NCBI RefSeq assembly: GCF_000519085.1
Contig: NZ_KI912577.1
Coordinates: 4,706,035 to 4,770,034, forward strand
Source of the DNA: Methylobacterium sp. 10
Lineage (GTDB): Bacteria > Pseudomonadota > Alphaproteobacteria > Rhizobiales > Beijerinckiaceae
Length of the DNA stretch: 64,000 nt
Direction of reading: 5' to 3'
How positions within the stretch are numbered: position 1 is the stretch's first letter; the number at the start of each line of letters is the position of its first letter. The position numbers and the translations under genes are program-made. Below are positions 25,019 through 34,626 of the stretch, in pieces. The notes beneath the pieces are model-generated. The model was not told the origin of the DNA. It was given only the letters and a program-made list of their open reading frames with translations, and searched no databases.

Positions 25019-28000
25019 TCAGGACGCCGCCGGGTGGGCCATCGAAGCCGAGCCGTGCGATGCCCGCTCTCCCGCCGGCACCCGGTTCACGCGGAACCAC
25101 AGGGCATAGAGGGCCGGGAGGAACAACAGGGTCAGCACCGTGCCGACGCCGACGCCGCCGATGAGGACGTAGGCGAGCGCGCCCCAAAACACCGAATGGG
25201 TGAGCGGGATGAAGGCGAGCATGGCGGCGGCGGCTGTCAGGATGACCGGGCGGGCGCGCCGTACCGTCGATTCGACGATGGCCTCGTAATCCGACAGTCC
25301 CGACGCCCGGTCATGGTGGATCTGATCCACGAGGATGAGCGTGTTACGCATCAGGATGCCCGACAGGGCGATCAACCCGAGAATCGCGTTGAAACCGAAC
25401 GGCTGGTGGAAGATCAGCAGGGTCGGCGCGGCACCTACCAGACCGAGGGGGGCGGTGGCGAATACCATGAACATGGTCGAGAACGACCGCACCTGGATCA
25501 TGATGACCGTAAGCGTCACAATCAGCATGATGGGGAACACCGCCACCAGCGACATCATCGCCTTTGCGCTTTCCTCCACGGCGCCCGCCGTATCGATGCG
25601 GTAGCCCGGCGGAAGCTTGGCCTTGATCGGTTCCAAGAGGGGAAAGATCTGGGCGTGGATGTCCGGCGGCTGCTTCCCGTCGAGCACGTCGCCCTGCACT
25701 CGGATGTAGCTTTCGCGGTTGTAGCGTTTCAGAACCGAGTCCTCGCTGCGGCTCTCGAGCCGCGCGATCTGGGAGAGGGGCACTTGCCGCCCGTCCTTCG
25801 TCGCGAGGGTGAGGTCGCCGATCTCGCCGAGCGAGCGCCGCTCGGGGCCGGGGCTGCGGATCAGAACGTCGACGGAGCGCAGGTTCTCTCGCACCTGGGT
25901 CGCCGGCATGCCGTTGAGGTAGGTCTGCAATTGCTGCCCGGCTTCCTTGGGTGTCAGGCCGATCAGGCGCAGGCGTTCCTGGTCGAGGGCGAGATGCAGG
26001 TTGGGTGTCTTGTCGCCCCAGTCGAGATGAACCATCCGCATGTTCGGGTTGGCCGACATGACGTCGCTGACCTCGGCGGCGATGCCTCGGATCACGTCGA
26101 TATTCGGCCCGACCACCCGGAAGGCCACGGGAAAGCGGATCGGTGGTCCAAACACGATCTGCAGGACACGCACCCGTGCCTCGGGGAAGCGCCCGTCATC
26201 GACCAGCTTGCGGACCTTGGTCCGCAGGGAGTCGCGCGCCGCCGCTTCGGCGGTCTGCACCACGATCTGCGCGAAGGCGGGATCGGGCAGTTCGGGATCG
26301 AAGGACAGCACGAAGCGCGGCATGCCCTGTCCCACATAACTCGTGATCTCACCGGCTTCCGGCAGCTCGCGCAGGGCGGATTCCAGACGCTTGACGCTCG
26401 CTTCGGTGGTGGCGAAGGCCGAGCCCGCCGGGAGGGTCACTTCGACGATGAGTTCTGCCCGTTCCGAGTTCGGAAAGAACTGCTGCTCCACTTTGCCCAT
26501 GGCCACCACCGACCCGGCGAACAGGGCCACGGTGATGCCGGCCGCCACCCATTTGTGGTCGACCGACATCCGCACGATCCGGCGCAGGCGCTGGTAGTTC
26601 TGGGTGGCGTAGATCGCGTCGTGGCCGCCTTCCACCTTCTTGATATCCGGTAGGAGCTTGACCCCGAGATAGGGCGTGAAGGTCACGGCCACGATCCAGG
26701 AGATGATGAGCGAGAAGGACACCACCCAGAAGATGTTCCCGGCATATTCGCCGGCCGTGGACGCCGCGAAGCCCACGGGGAGAAAGCCCGCGATGGTGAC
26801 GAGGGTGCCCGTCAGCATCGGCGCGGCGGTGGCGCTCCAGGCATAGGTCGCTGCCTCGATCCGGTCGGCGCCCTCCTCCATGCGCACCACCATCATCTCG
26901 ATGGCGATGATCGCGTCGTCGACGAGGAGGCCGAGCGAGATGATGAGGGCGCCCAGCGTGATGCGGTCGAAATCGCGACCCGTGATCATCATCACCACGA
27001 ACACTGCAGACAGGGTGAGCGGCACCGCCAGCGCCACCACGATGCCCACGCGAAATCCCAGTGCGGCGAGGCTGACCACGATCACCACTCCCAGGGCGGT
27101 GAAGAACTTGACCATGAACTCGTGGATGGCGTCGTCGATGACCCTGGCCTGATCGGTGATCTTCGTGAACGAGATGCCGACGGGCGTTTCATGATGGATC
27201 GCGACCTCCTCGGCATTGAGCGCTGCGCCGAGGGTCAGACCGTTGAAACCGGGCTTCATCACGAGGCCGAGCATCAGCGCGGGCTCGCCGTCATTGCGGA
27301 TGGCGAAGGTCTTCGGGTCCTCGTAGCCGCGCTTGACCTCCGCGATGTCGCCGAGCTTGATGCTGCGATCACCGGCCGCGACGGGCAGGTTGCGAATGGC
27401 ATCGAGCCCATCGATGGCGCCGTCGAGGCGGAGATACACGCGTGGTCCCCCCGCCTCGACGAAGCCGGCCGGGGTCACGTCGTTCTGGTTGGCGAGAGCC
27501 GCCAGCAATTGCTGGCCCGTGATGCCGAGGGTGGCGAGCCGCTGGTACGAGATCTCGACGAAGATCTTCTGCGCCTGCTCGCCGAGGATGTTGATCTTCT
27601 CGACGCCGGGTATGCGCAGCAGGCGCTGGCGAAGGTCCTCCGCCCGCATTACCAGCTGCCGATGCGGCAGATCCTTGGCCTGGAGTGCGTAGAGGGCGAA
27701 GTAGATGTCGGAGAATTCGTCGTTGAACAACGGCCCGAGTACGCCGCGCGGCAGGCTGGAGGCTTGGTCGGAAAGCTTCTTGCGCGCCTGATAGAACTCT
27801 GCCTGGAGCTTGGCCGGAGGCATGTTGTCCTTGAACAGCACCTTCATCAGCATGAGACCCGGCCGGACCGTGGTCTCGACGCGGTCGTAGAAGACGAGCT
27901 CCTGCAGACGCTTTTCCAGCGGATCGGCGACCTGGCGCTGCATTTCGTCGGTGGTGGCGCCGGGCCATGCGGCCGAAACCACCATGACCTTCACGGTGAA

Positions 28001-28126
28001 GGCGGGGTCTTCGGCCCGACCGAGCTTCTCGAACGCGAAGAAGCCGGCGCCGGTGAGCGCGATCAGCAGGAAGAGCGTGACCGCCCGTTCCCGGACGGCG
28101 AGCGCGGAAAGGTTGAAGCCACTCAC
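25019..28126 (-). CDS. RND efflux pump inner-membrane permease (pump 2)
   Basis: AcrB-superfamily permease of 1,035 residues beginning MSGFNLSALAVRERAVTLFL. It has the periplasmic entry motif AAWPGATTDEMQRQVADPLE and the relay-helix motif GLLVDDAIIAIEMMVVRM with the paired Asp residues. The C-terminal half has GILMRNTLILVDQIHHD. It is quite different in sequence from pump 1 (for example AAWPGAT versus TQAGAAP), so this is a separate pump class. Its ATG overlaps the stop of the fusion-protein gene (ATGA), so the two are translationally coupled. No outer-membrane channel gene nearby. Confidence 0.93.
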   Translation of the reverse strand: MSGFNLSALAVRERAVTLFLLIALTGAGFFAFEKLGRAEDPAFTVKVMVVSAAWPGATTDEMQRQVADPLEKRLQELVFYDRVETTVRPGLMLMKVLFKDNMPPAKLQAEFYQARKKLSDQASSLPRGVLGPLFNDEFSDIYFALYALQAKDLPHRQLVMRAEDLRQRLLRIPGVEKINILGEQAQKIFVEISYQRLATLGITGQQLLAALANQNDVTPAGFVEAGGPRVYLRLDGAIDGLDAIRNLPVAAGDRSIKLGDIAEVKRGYEDPKTFAIRNDGEPALMLGLVMKPGFNGLTLGAALNAEEVAIHHETPVGISFTKITDQARVIDDAIHEFMVKFFTALGVVIVVSLAALGFRVGIVVALAVPLTLSAVFVVMMITGRDFDRITLGALIISLGLLVDDAIIAIEMMVVRMEEGADRIEAATYAWSATAAPMLTGTLVTIAGFLPVGFAASTAGEYAGNIFWVVSFSLIISWIVAVTFTPYLGVKLLPDIKKVEGGHDAIYATQNYQRLRRIVRMSVDHKWVAAGITVALFAGSVVAMGKVEQQFFPNSERAELIVEVTLPAGSAFATTEASVKRLESALRELPEAGEITSYVGQGMPRFVLSFDPELPDPAFAQIVVQTAEAAARDSLRTKVRKLVDDGRFPEARVRVLQIVFGPPIRFPVAFRVVGPNIDVIRGIAAEVSDVMSANPNMRMVHLDWGDKTPNLHLALDQERLRLIGLTPKEAGQQLQTYLNGMPATQVRENLRSVDVLIRSPGPERRSLGEIGDLTLATKDGRQVPLSQIARLESRSEDSVLKRYNRESYIRVQGDVLDGKQPPDIHAQIFPLLEPIKAKLPPGYRIDTAGAVEESAKAMMSLVAVFPIMLIVTLTVIMIQVRSFSTMFMVFATAPLGLVGAAPTLLIFHQPFGFNAILGLIALSGILMRNTLILVDQIHHDRASGLSDYEAIVESTVRRARPVILTAAAAMLAFIPLTHSVFWGALAYVLIGGVGVGTVLTLLFLPALYALWFRVNRVPAGERASHGSASMAHPAAS

Positions 28127-29208
28127 CGTGCCGCTCCAATCGTGCTGAAGGGAGCGACCCGAACTTTCTGCCCGGCCTTGAGAAGATGCGCGCCGAGGGC
28201 CACGATCCGGTCGCCGGGATTTAGGCCGGAGACGATGTCGGCGTTCTCCTCGGCCATGCGGGCGACGGCGACGGATCGAGCCGAGACCGTCTCGGTTGCC
28301 GCGTCGTAGCGCCAGACCGACGAGCCCTGACCCTGGTCGAACAGGGCCCCGAGCGGCACCGCCACCGCGGCGGCCCGTGCGGCATCGGTGGATTTGAGTT
28401 GAAGCGTCACCGTGGCGCCCAGCGGTGCGGTCTCGCCGCCGCCGGCGAGGATGTAGCGCGCCCTGTAGGTGCGGGTCGCGGCATCCGCCGTGGCGGAGAG
28501 CTCACGCAGCCGCGCCGGATAGGTCACCTCGCCCTCCGCATAGAGAATGGCAGAGGCCTCCCCCTGCGCCGCGCGCCGGCTGCCCTCGGGCAGGAACACC
28601 TCGGCCTCGCGGGCGCCGTCGCGCGCCAGTTTCACCACGGTCTGCCCGGCGGCGACCACTTGTCCCGGTTCGGAGGGCACCTCCATCACCACCCCGTCGG
28701 CATCCGCCTGCAACTCGGAGTACCCGGCCTGGTTGGCGATCTGGCTCGCCTGCGCCTCAGCATTGGCGAACTGGGCGATGGCGGAATCGGCCGCACCCTT
28801 GTTCTGATCGTAGGTCTGTTTCGAGGTCCAACCATCGGAGACGAGCTTACGGCTGCGCTCCTCATCGGCTTTCGCCTTGATCATCTGGGCGCGAGCCGCC
28901 TCCACCGAGGCGCGGGCGGCATTGAGCGCGAGGCTGAAGTCTGTGCGGTCCAGGCGCATCAGCGGCTGGCCGCGAGTCACCCGATCGCCCGGATCGACGA
29001 GACGCTCGAAGATCTTTCCGCCAACGCGAAAGCCGAGATTGCTCTCGGTCCGAGCCCGGATCACGCCGGTGTAGCGCGCGATCCCACCGCCGCCCCGCAC
29101 GACCTCGACGGTCTGGACCAGGGGCGGCTGAGGTGACACGGCGGTCTCACCGGGCGAGCAGGCCGTGAGGGCCAAGCCGACAATTCCGAGGGCAATCCTC
29201 GCATCCAT
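28123..29208 (-). CDS. RND efflux membrane-fusion lipoprotein (pump 2)
   Basis: Periplasmic adaptor of 361 residues from the ATG at 29206-29208, with GGGGAA upstream. The N-terminus MDARIALGIVGLALTACSPG has a lipobox (LTAC), so it is probably a lipoprotein. It then has GFRVGGKIFERLVDPGDRVT (barrel/lipoyl), a coiled-coil hairpin with DEERSRKLVSDGWTSKQTYD, and VVMEVPSEPGQVVAAGQTVV. It is the first gene of the pump operon. The frame stays open upstream to 29361 but that part has no similarity to the family. No TetR-type regulator adjoins it. Confidence 0.92.
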   Translation of the reverse strand: MDARIALGIVGLALTACSPGETAVSPQPPLVQTVEVVRGGGGIARYTGVIRARTESNLGFRVGGKIFERLVDPGDRVTRGQPLMRLDRTDFSLALNAARASVEAARAQMIKAKADEERSRKLVSDGWTSKQTYDQNKGAADSAIAQFANAEAQASQIANQAGYSELQADADGVVMEVPSEPGQVVAAGQTVVKLARDGAREAEVFLPEGSRRAAQGEASAILYAEGEVTYPARLRELSATADAATRTYRARYILAGGGETAPLGATVTLQLKSTDAARAAAVAVPLGALFDQGQGSSVWRYDAATETVSARSVAVARMAEENADIVSGLNPGDRIVALGAHLLKAGQKVRVAPFSTIGAAR

Positions 29209-29596
29209 CACGCATTCCCCCGCTACCGCACCATCAATAAAATGATGATCGTAATATATTCGAGCGTGGATTAGCGTCAAGGGCGTGGAGGGGGGTGTTG
29301 AGACGATCAAGCGAGCCCGAATGCTGACGGCCCGAGCGTGACGGCGCGCGAGCGGCATCATGACAGTGACCGATCACTCTTCCGAGGCGAACGCGGCCCG
29401 GCCCCGACCGACAGGTTGGGAAGGTGTGAACCGAACCGCCTTAGCCGTGCGACGCCCGCTGTGATCGTGTTCCGATCACTCAGGTGCTAGCCAACAGCAA
29501 CCTGCAAGAATCAGCAGGCAACGAGCCGATGGACAGGCCAATGCTCAGCGGCGACGAATGTTGGCTTGGAAAGTCACCGGCGGCGCCGGCATAAGA
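29209..29596. other. Intergenic stretch upstream of RND pump 2
   Basis: About 388 bases without a convincing gene. A short AT-rich stretch near 29232-29262 is the likely promoter of the pump operon. A perfect 7-bp inverted repeat, GTGATCG (29461-29467) and CGATCAC (29473-29479), is the only other structure noticed. Confidence 0.45.
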
Positions 29597-29860
29597 TCAT
29601 TCCCGTAAGGGGCGGGCCTCGAGGATGGCCGCGAGAATGAAGGGGCGCTTCATCAGAGGGCCGGTATTGCCGCGGTTCACGAAATCGTTCGCGCCGGGAT
29701 GACGCCGCACGGCTTTACCGAGATCGAGCCGATAGCCCTCCTTGAAGACGAACGGAGGCGCCATGGAATTCGCGAGGTAAGTTTCGACGGCAGCCGCCAC
29801 CTCCTCTTGGGAGATGAGGTTCAAGTTGCACAGCGCGGCTGTCGTCAGCTTCTCGGTCAT
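29597..29860 (-). CDS. Hypothetical 87-residue protein
   Basis: An open frame starting at ATG 29860 gives a soluble protein with TAALCNLNLISQEEVAAAVE, a candidate helix, then FVFKEGYRLDLGKAVRR and a C-terminal MKRPFILAAILEARPL. No signal peptide, membrane segment or known domain is visible, and the ribosome site is weak. It may be a real lineage-specific gene; confidence is moderate to low. Confidence 0.4.
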   Translation of the reverse strand: MTEKLTTAALCNLNLISQEEVAAAVETYLANSMAPPFVFKEGYRLDLGKAVRRHPGANDFVNRGNTGPLMKRPFILAAILEARPLRE

Positions 29861-29950
29861 TCGGAACGGTAGGGCCGCGGGGCGATCCCCGCAACCTTCC
29901 CGCCGACACGCAACGCCGAAGACGTAGCGTGGGCGTATTGCGCAGCCGTC

Positions 29951-30220
29951 TTAGCGGTCGCGACGCTCCCGAACTGTGCCACGCTCGTCACGCCGCTCCA
30001 TCCGCTCCTCGCGCCGATCCGGATCGACGCCGAGCACGCCCCCGACAGTGCCCGTCGCGGCTCCGACTGCACCGCCGACCACACCGCCAACGGGACCGGC
30101 CGCGCGATTACCATCCTCGATCCCGCGTTCAGCGCCCCGTACTGTCCCCTGCGCCTGAGCCGATGCGGCCAGAGCAAGCGGCGAAAGAATAACGGCCGCA
30201 GCAATGAGGGCATGTTTCAC
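29951..30220 (-). CDS. Small exported glycine-zipper protein
   Basis: It is 89 residues from GTG at 30218-30220, with GGAGA 5 bp upstream. The signal peptide is VKHALIAAAVILSPLALAA..AQA. The mature part has a glycine-zipper-like AGPVGGVVGGAVGAATGTVG segment, then a very charged Arg/Glu/Asp C-terminus (DPDRREERMERRDERG). It is likely periplasmic or membrane-associated; exact role unknown. The frame is open upstream to 30280 but the ribosome site supports the GTG. Confidence 0.65.
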   Translation of the reverse strand: MKHALIAAAVILSPLALAASAQAQGTVRGAERGIEDGNRAAGPVGGVVGGAVGAATGTVGGVLGVDPDRREERMERRDERGTVRERRDR

Positions 30221-30495
30221 GAGAATCTCCTCGACTGATTGATCGAACGACGGGATCGCATGGGCGACCCCGTCCCGCATGTTCGGTCAACGGTCGAAAG
30301 TCGGATTGGTCGCAAGCGTGGCCCTAAGAGAGGCGCTGGAGCCCGCAGACAGGCGCACCGTTGCCTACCGCGATAACGCAGGCGTCGGGCACGTCGCGCC
30401 ATCGTTCCGGTCTCGCAAGCCACGGCGACGCGGAGCCTACGCGCAGGCGAAATGGAAGCCGGGAAAACGTCGAGTGATGGAAATCTAAGGTCGTA

Positions 30496-30585
30496 TGGCG
30501 GAGGGAGCGGGATTCGAACCCGCGATACCGTTTCCGGTATACACACTTTCCAGGCGTGCGCCTTCAACCACTCGGCCACCCCTCC
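30496..30585 (-). tRNA. tRNA-Ser(GGA)
   Basis: The minus strand reads 5' GGAGGGGTGGCCGAGTGG, then an anticodon arm with loop CTGGAAA (anticodon GGA, reading UCC/UCU), a long class II variable arm (TACCGGAAACGGTA), the T-loop GGGTTCGAATCCC, acceptor CTCCCTCC and an encoded CCA at 30496-30498. The long variable arm and anticodon identify serine. Confidence 0.95.
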
Positions 30586-31072
30586 AGTCTCTCACATCGC
30601 TGCCGGCTTTTGCAGCGGCGGTGATGAGCGAGTGGCGTGCTGTACAAGCCGAGTTCCCACCGTGCAAGGGACCCGCGTACCGATCCGGTGAGGAAACATG
30701 CGATTTCCCCAATGCCGCCGTGTGCCTGTGTCCCATCGGCACCGGGGCGGCCGCCCCCGAAGCCAGAGGCGCGTCACCGCATCGAGATCACGCTCGCCGA
30801 ACGCGATGCATCGAAGGATGCCAAGCGGGTCGGTACGATACCGCCTGCTCGTTGGAGGCCTTGGGCGAGCGACCCGAAGACCGGCGATCGGCACTGTCAG
30901 CATGGCCTCGTGGCCCCGGGGCTCGGACACGCGATCGCCCAGAATGCCCACGGCTCGGTAACGGCGCGAGCGAGGACGAAATTTATCGACCTCCACCACG
31001 TCCCGTTAACCCTTCGCTAACCCTGAACTCGGCAAATCTTGCCGGGTCCGCGTGGGACAAGAGGGTTCGAGT
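30586..31072. other. Intergenic stretch upstream of flhA
   Basis: About 487 bases between tRNA-Ser and flhA. Several open frames cross it on both strands, but all give arginine- and proline-rich products with no recognisable domain, so none is called. The right end holds the CtrA-like box at 31006-31020 and the flhA ribosome site. Confidence 0.5.
31006..31020. promoter_or_regulatory. CtrA-like box upstream of flhA
   Basis: TTAA CCCTTCG CTAA matches TTAA-N7-TTAA with a single change in the second half-site. It ends 52 bp before the flhA start codon, a normal position for a CtrA-activated or -repressed promoter. Confidence 0.6.
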
Positions 31073-33226
31073 ATGAGCGAGACGGGCGCCGCAGCGCCGG
31101 CTCCGGGGATGAGCGTCTCGCAGTTCGCGAGCTTCGCCATCCCGAACCGTGCCAACCTGACCGCGCTCTCGAAGCGCACGGACCTGTTCTTCGCCACCGC
31201 CGTGATGGGCATCCTCACGGTACTCATCTTTCCGCTACCCGCGTTCCTGCTCGACCTGCTGCTCGCTGTCTCGATCATCATCTCGGTGCTGATCATGATG
31301 ACGGGCCTGTTCATCGACAACCCTCTCGAATTCACCGTCTTCCCGACCCTGCTCCTCGTCGCGACCCTGTTGCGGCTGGCGCTGAACCTCGCCTCGACAC
31401 GCCTCATTCTCGGCCATGGCCACGAAGGTACCGCGGCGGCGGGCCACGTCATCGAAGCCTTCGGCAACTTCGTGATGGGCGGCAACTTCGTCATCGGCAT
31501 CATCGTGTTCGCGATTCTGATCATCGTGAACTTCGTCGTCATCACCAAGGGTTCGGGCCGCATCGCGGAAGTCGCCGCCCGCTTCACCCTCGACGCCATG
31601 CCCGGCAAGCAGATGGCGATCGACGCCGACCTCTCGGCCGGGCTCATCGACGAGAAGGTGGCGAAAGCCCGCCGTGCCGCGCTGGAGGAAGAATCCTCCT
31701 TCTTCGGCGCCATGGACGGCGCCTCCAAATTCGTGCGCGGAGACGCTATCGCCGCGCTTCTCATCACCTTCATCAACGTCATCGGCGGCATCATCATCGG
31801 CGTCGCCCAGCAGGGCATGCCCTTCGGCGCGGCGGCTAAGACCTACACATTGCTCACCATCGGCGACGGCCTCGCGAGCCAGGTGCCGGCGCTCATCGTC
31901 TCGACGGCGGCCGGTATCCTCGTCTCGAAGGCCGGCGTGAAGGGCTCTGCCGACAAGGCGCTCGGCAAGCAGCTCGCCAATTATCCGAAGGCGCTCGGCA
32001 TGTCGTCGGGCGTGATGGTGTTACTCTCGTTCCTGCCGGGCATGCCGATGCTGCCGTTCCTCGCCCTTGCGGGGGCCTCGGGCTATGCAGCATGGCACTT
32101 CGCCAAGATCGCCCGTGAGGCTCCTCCCCTGGATTCCGATGGCGCGCCGATGGATGCCACCGCGGTGGCCGCGGCCCAGGCCGCTAAGGAGGAGACGGTG
32201 ACCGATCTCCTCAAGCTCGACGACCTCAAGCTCGAGATGGGCTACGCGCTCCTCGCCCTCGTCAATGGACAGGAGGGCCAGGACCGGCTGACGGACCAGA
32301 TCAAGGCCCTGCGCCGCCAGCTCGCTGCAGAGCTCGGCTTCGTCATGCCCTCGGTCCGCATCCTCGACAACGTTCAGCTCGATTCCAACGCCTACGTCGT
32401 ACGGGTGAAGGAGATCGAGGCCGGCACGGGCCAGATCTTCCCCGGCCAGTTCATGGCCATGGATCCGATGGGCGGACAGGTGCAGTTGCCCGGCCAGCAC
32501 ATGCTGGAGCCGACGTTCGGCCTGCCGGCGACGTGGATCGACGCCTCCCTGCGTGATCAGGCCCAGCTCAAGGGCTACACCGTCGTCGACGCCGCCACCG
32601 TGGTCTCGACCCATCTCACCGAGATCATCAAGGCGCATGTGTCGGAACTGCTGAATCACGTGGAGGTCCAGAAGCTGCTGAAGGAGCTCTCGAAGGATCA
32701 TGCCGACCTCCTCAAAGAGGTGGTGCCTTCGCAGATCGGCACCACGGGCATCCAGCGCGTGCTGCAATTCCTCCTCGCCGAGCGGGTCTCGATCCGCGAT
32801 CTCGGCTCCATCGTCGAGGGCATCGCCGAGGTGGCGGGCCATGTGAAGAACCCGCGCGACATCGTCGAGCATGTCCGAGCCCGCCTCGGCCGCCAGATCT
32901 GTGCGCAGTACCAAGGGCATGACGGCACGCTGCCGATCATCACCCTGTCACCCGCCTGGGAGCAGGCCTTCCTCGAATCCATCGCGGGCGAGCGTGACGA
33001 GCGCTACCTCGCCATGCAGCCGTCAAAACTCTCTGAATTCGTCAATACGGTGCGCGACCGTTTCGAACAGGCGGCGCGCATGGGCGAGATGCCGGTCCTC
33101 GTCACCTCGGTCCAGGCCCGGCCCTTCGTGCGCTCGATCATCGAGCGCTTCCGCCGCGAGACCGCGGTGATGAGCCAGGCGGAGATCCATCCGCGAGCCC
33201 GGTTGCGGACGGTCGGCTCGGTGTGA
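31073..33226 (+). CDS. flhA: Flagellar export gate protein FlhA
   Basis: Large inner-membrane component of the flagellar type III export gate, 717 residues, from the ATG at 31073 with GAGGG upstream. The first ~340 residues hold about eight membrane helices. The cytoplasmic FHIPEP-type region is seen in NPLEFTVFPTLLLVATLLRL, NLASTRLILGHGHEG and DAMPGKQMAIDADLSAGLID. The C-terminal cytoplasmic domain includes ELLNHVEVQKLLKELSKDHA and VPSQIGTTGIQRVLQFLLAE. It stands apart from the flhB operon and has its own CtrA-like box. Confidence 0.97.
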   Translation: MSETGAAAPAPGMSVSQFASFAIPNRANLTALSKRTDLFFATAVMGILTVLIFPLPAFLLDLLLAVSIIISVLIMMTGLFIDNPLEFTVFPTLLLVATLLRLALNLASTRLILGHGHEGTAAAGHVIEAFGNFVMGGNFVIGIIVFAILIIVNFVVITKGSGRIAEVAARFTLDAMPGKQMAIDADLSAGLIDEKVAKARRAALEEESSFFGAMDGASKFVRGDAIAALLITFINVIGGIIIGVAQQGMPFGAAAKTYTLLTIGDGLASQVPALIVSTAAGILVSKAGVKGSADKALGKQLANYPKALGMSSGVMVLLSFLPGMPMLPFLALAGASGYAAWHFAKIAREAPPLDSDGAPMDATAVAAAQAAKEETVTDLLKLDDLKLEMGYALLALVNGQEGQDRLTDQIKALRRQLAAELGFVMPSVRILDNVQLDSNAYVVRVKEIEAGTGQIFPGQFMAMDPMGGQVQLPGQHMLEPTFGLPATWIDASLRDQAQLKGYTVVDAATVVSTHLTEIIKAHVSELLNHVEVQKLLKELSKDHADLLKEVVPSQIGTTGIQRVLQFLLAERVSIRDLGSIVEGIAEVAGHVKNPRDIVEHVRARLGRQICAQYQGHDGTLPIITLSPAWEQAFLESIAGERDERYLAMQPSKLSEFVNTVRDRFEQAARMGEMPVLVTSVQARPFVRSIIERFRRETAVMSQAEIHPRARLRTVGSV

Positions 33227-33285
33227 GGGAAACCATACGCGATGCCGGATCCGATCGAGTAACGCCGTTCCCTTCGGAGCGCGTC

Positions 33286-33370
33286 CCCACTTCGAACGAG
33301 CCGCGTCCGAGCCTGATTGCCGAGCCCTTCAGGGAGCGTTGGCTCTGAAGGTGGGCGAAACCGAAGTGGG
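33286..33370. repeat. Nested palindrome downstream of flhA
   Basis: The outer arms CCCACTTCG (33286-33294) and CGAAGTGGG (33362-33370) pair perfectly. Inside, CCTTCAG and CTGAAGG form a second perfect stem near 33326-33351. It lies between convergent flhA and the flippase-like gene and may act as a transcription end or be a repeat element. Confidence 0.5.
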
Positions 33371-33430
33371 CTGCCCAGGCGATGACTCCGAGGTATGCGA
33401 GCGCTGTCGAGCGCGGGGCCGATCCGATCC

Positions 33431-34486
33431 CTAGAGAGGCTTCTGCTCCAGCTTCTTCTCGATCCTGTTCGCATCCAGGCCCGGAGCGACGACCGGGGGG
33501 GCGGGAACGGCGGAGGCCTGTGGGGCTCTTGCGAGATCGGCGAGGCGTGAGCGCTCGTAGAGCAGGACAACGACCACCGAAATCAGCGCCGGTATCCAGA
33601 AATAGAAGACCCGGAATACGATCACGGCCGCAATGATCGCATCCTTCTGGCCGGGATCGGTGATCTGCATCGCCGTGATGAAGACGAGTTCGAAGACGCC
33701 GAGTCCCCCCGGTGCGTTCGAGACCAGGGCGACCGAGAAGGAAGCGAGAAAGATCGCGATGACCGCAATCCAGCCAGGATTTACCGCCTCAGGCAGGGCG
33801 AAATAGAGAATGCCGGCCGCGCCGAGCAATTCGAGGGGCGCTGCTAGAAGTTGGCGCCCCATGATTGCCGGGCGCGGATATTCGAGCTTGAACTTGCGGA
33901 TGTGGAGCGGCGGGAGGCGCAGGATCGACCCGGCGACATAAAGTGCGACGAAGGCGAGAAGGCCGATGCCAACGATGAGCGCGGTCTTCGGGTCGGTGAG
34001 AAAACCGGGCAGGATCCCCTTGAGGCGCGAGAGCAGCTGCGGCTCGACCACGAGTACGATGCCACCGAGCAGGATCGTCCCGAGGAAGAAGGTGAACGAG
34101 CACAAGGCCACCAGCACCGCCACCTGGGCGGCCGAGAGGCCTTTGGCCGTGTAGGCGCGATATCGCACCAGGGCACCGGAGAAGACCGAGGCGCCGATGT
34201 TATGCGAGAGTGCGTAAGTCGTGAACGAGCACACCGCCACGAAGAACCACGAGATACCGCGCACGCCGAGATGCAGCAGCGCGATCCGGTCGTACCAGGC
34301 GAGGGCCGCATAGGCGATGAGGGTCGAGAGCCCCGCCATAGCCATGCGATGCGGCGGGATGGCGACGATGGCCCCCCATACCGCCGCCATCGATGTGGTC
34401 TTCAGCTCCTGGTAGAGAAAGTAGCCGGAGATCGCGATCGCCAGGATGCCGATCAGCGGCCAGGCGAAATCCTTGATTGTCTTCAT
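33431..34486 (-). CDS. Polytopic membrane protein, LPG-synthase transmembrane (MprF flippase-like) family
   Basis: It is 351 residues with about eight hydrophobic segments. YDRIALLHLGVRGISWFFVA, LSHNIGASVFSGALVRYRAY and VSNAPGGLGVFELVFI match the flippase half of MprF (UPF0104-type). No synthase domain is attached, so it probably moves a lipid or isoprenoid-linked molecule rather than adding an amino acid. It is alone between flhA (convergent) and fliJ (same strand, 140 bp upstream); no functional tie to flagella is evident. Confidence 0.85.
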   Translation of the reverse strand: MKTIKDFAWPLIGILAIAISGYFLYQELKTTSMAAVWGAIVAIPPHRMAMAGLSTLIAYAALAWYDRIALLHLGVRGISWFFVAVCSFTTYALSHNIGASVFSGALVRYRAYTAKGLSAAQVAVLVALCSFTFFLGTILLGGIVLVVEPQLLSRLKGILPGFLTDPKTALIVGIGLLAFVALYVAGSILRLPPLHIRKFKLEYPRPAIMGRQLLAAPLELLGAAGILYFALPEAVNPGWIAVIAIFLASFSVALVSNAPGGLGVFELVFITAMQITDPGQKDAIIAAVIVFRVFYFWIPALISVVVVLLYERSRLADLARAPQASAVPAPPVVAPGLDANRIEKKLEQKPL

Positions 34487-34626
34487 TGCGAACCGGTCAT
34501 GCCCCCACAGCCCAGCCTACCTGCACGACCGCGCTGAGCATCGCAAGCGAGACGGCCGGCTAAGGCATTACCCGGACAGATGTCATGCGAACATGACGAC
34601 TTCGTGCCGTCCGTGCCGCGGATCGC

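Noticed and set aside
30592..30999. Open frame of 135 residues upstream of flhA
   Set aside because: Arg/Pro-rich, no ribosome site, no domain; probably chance in high-GC DNA.
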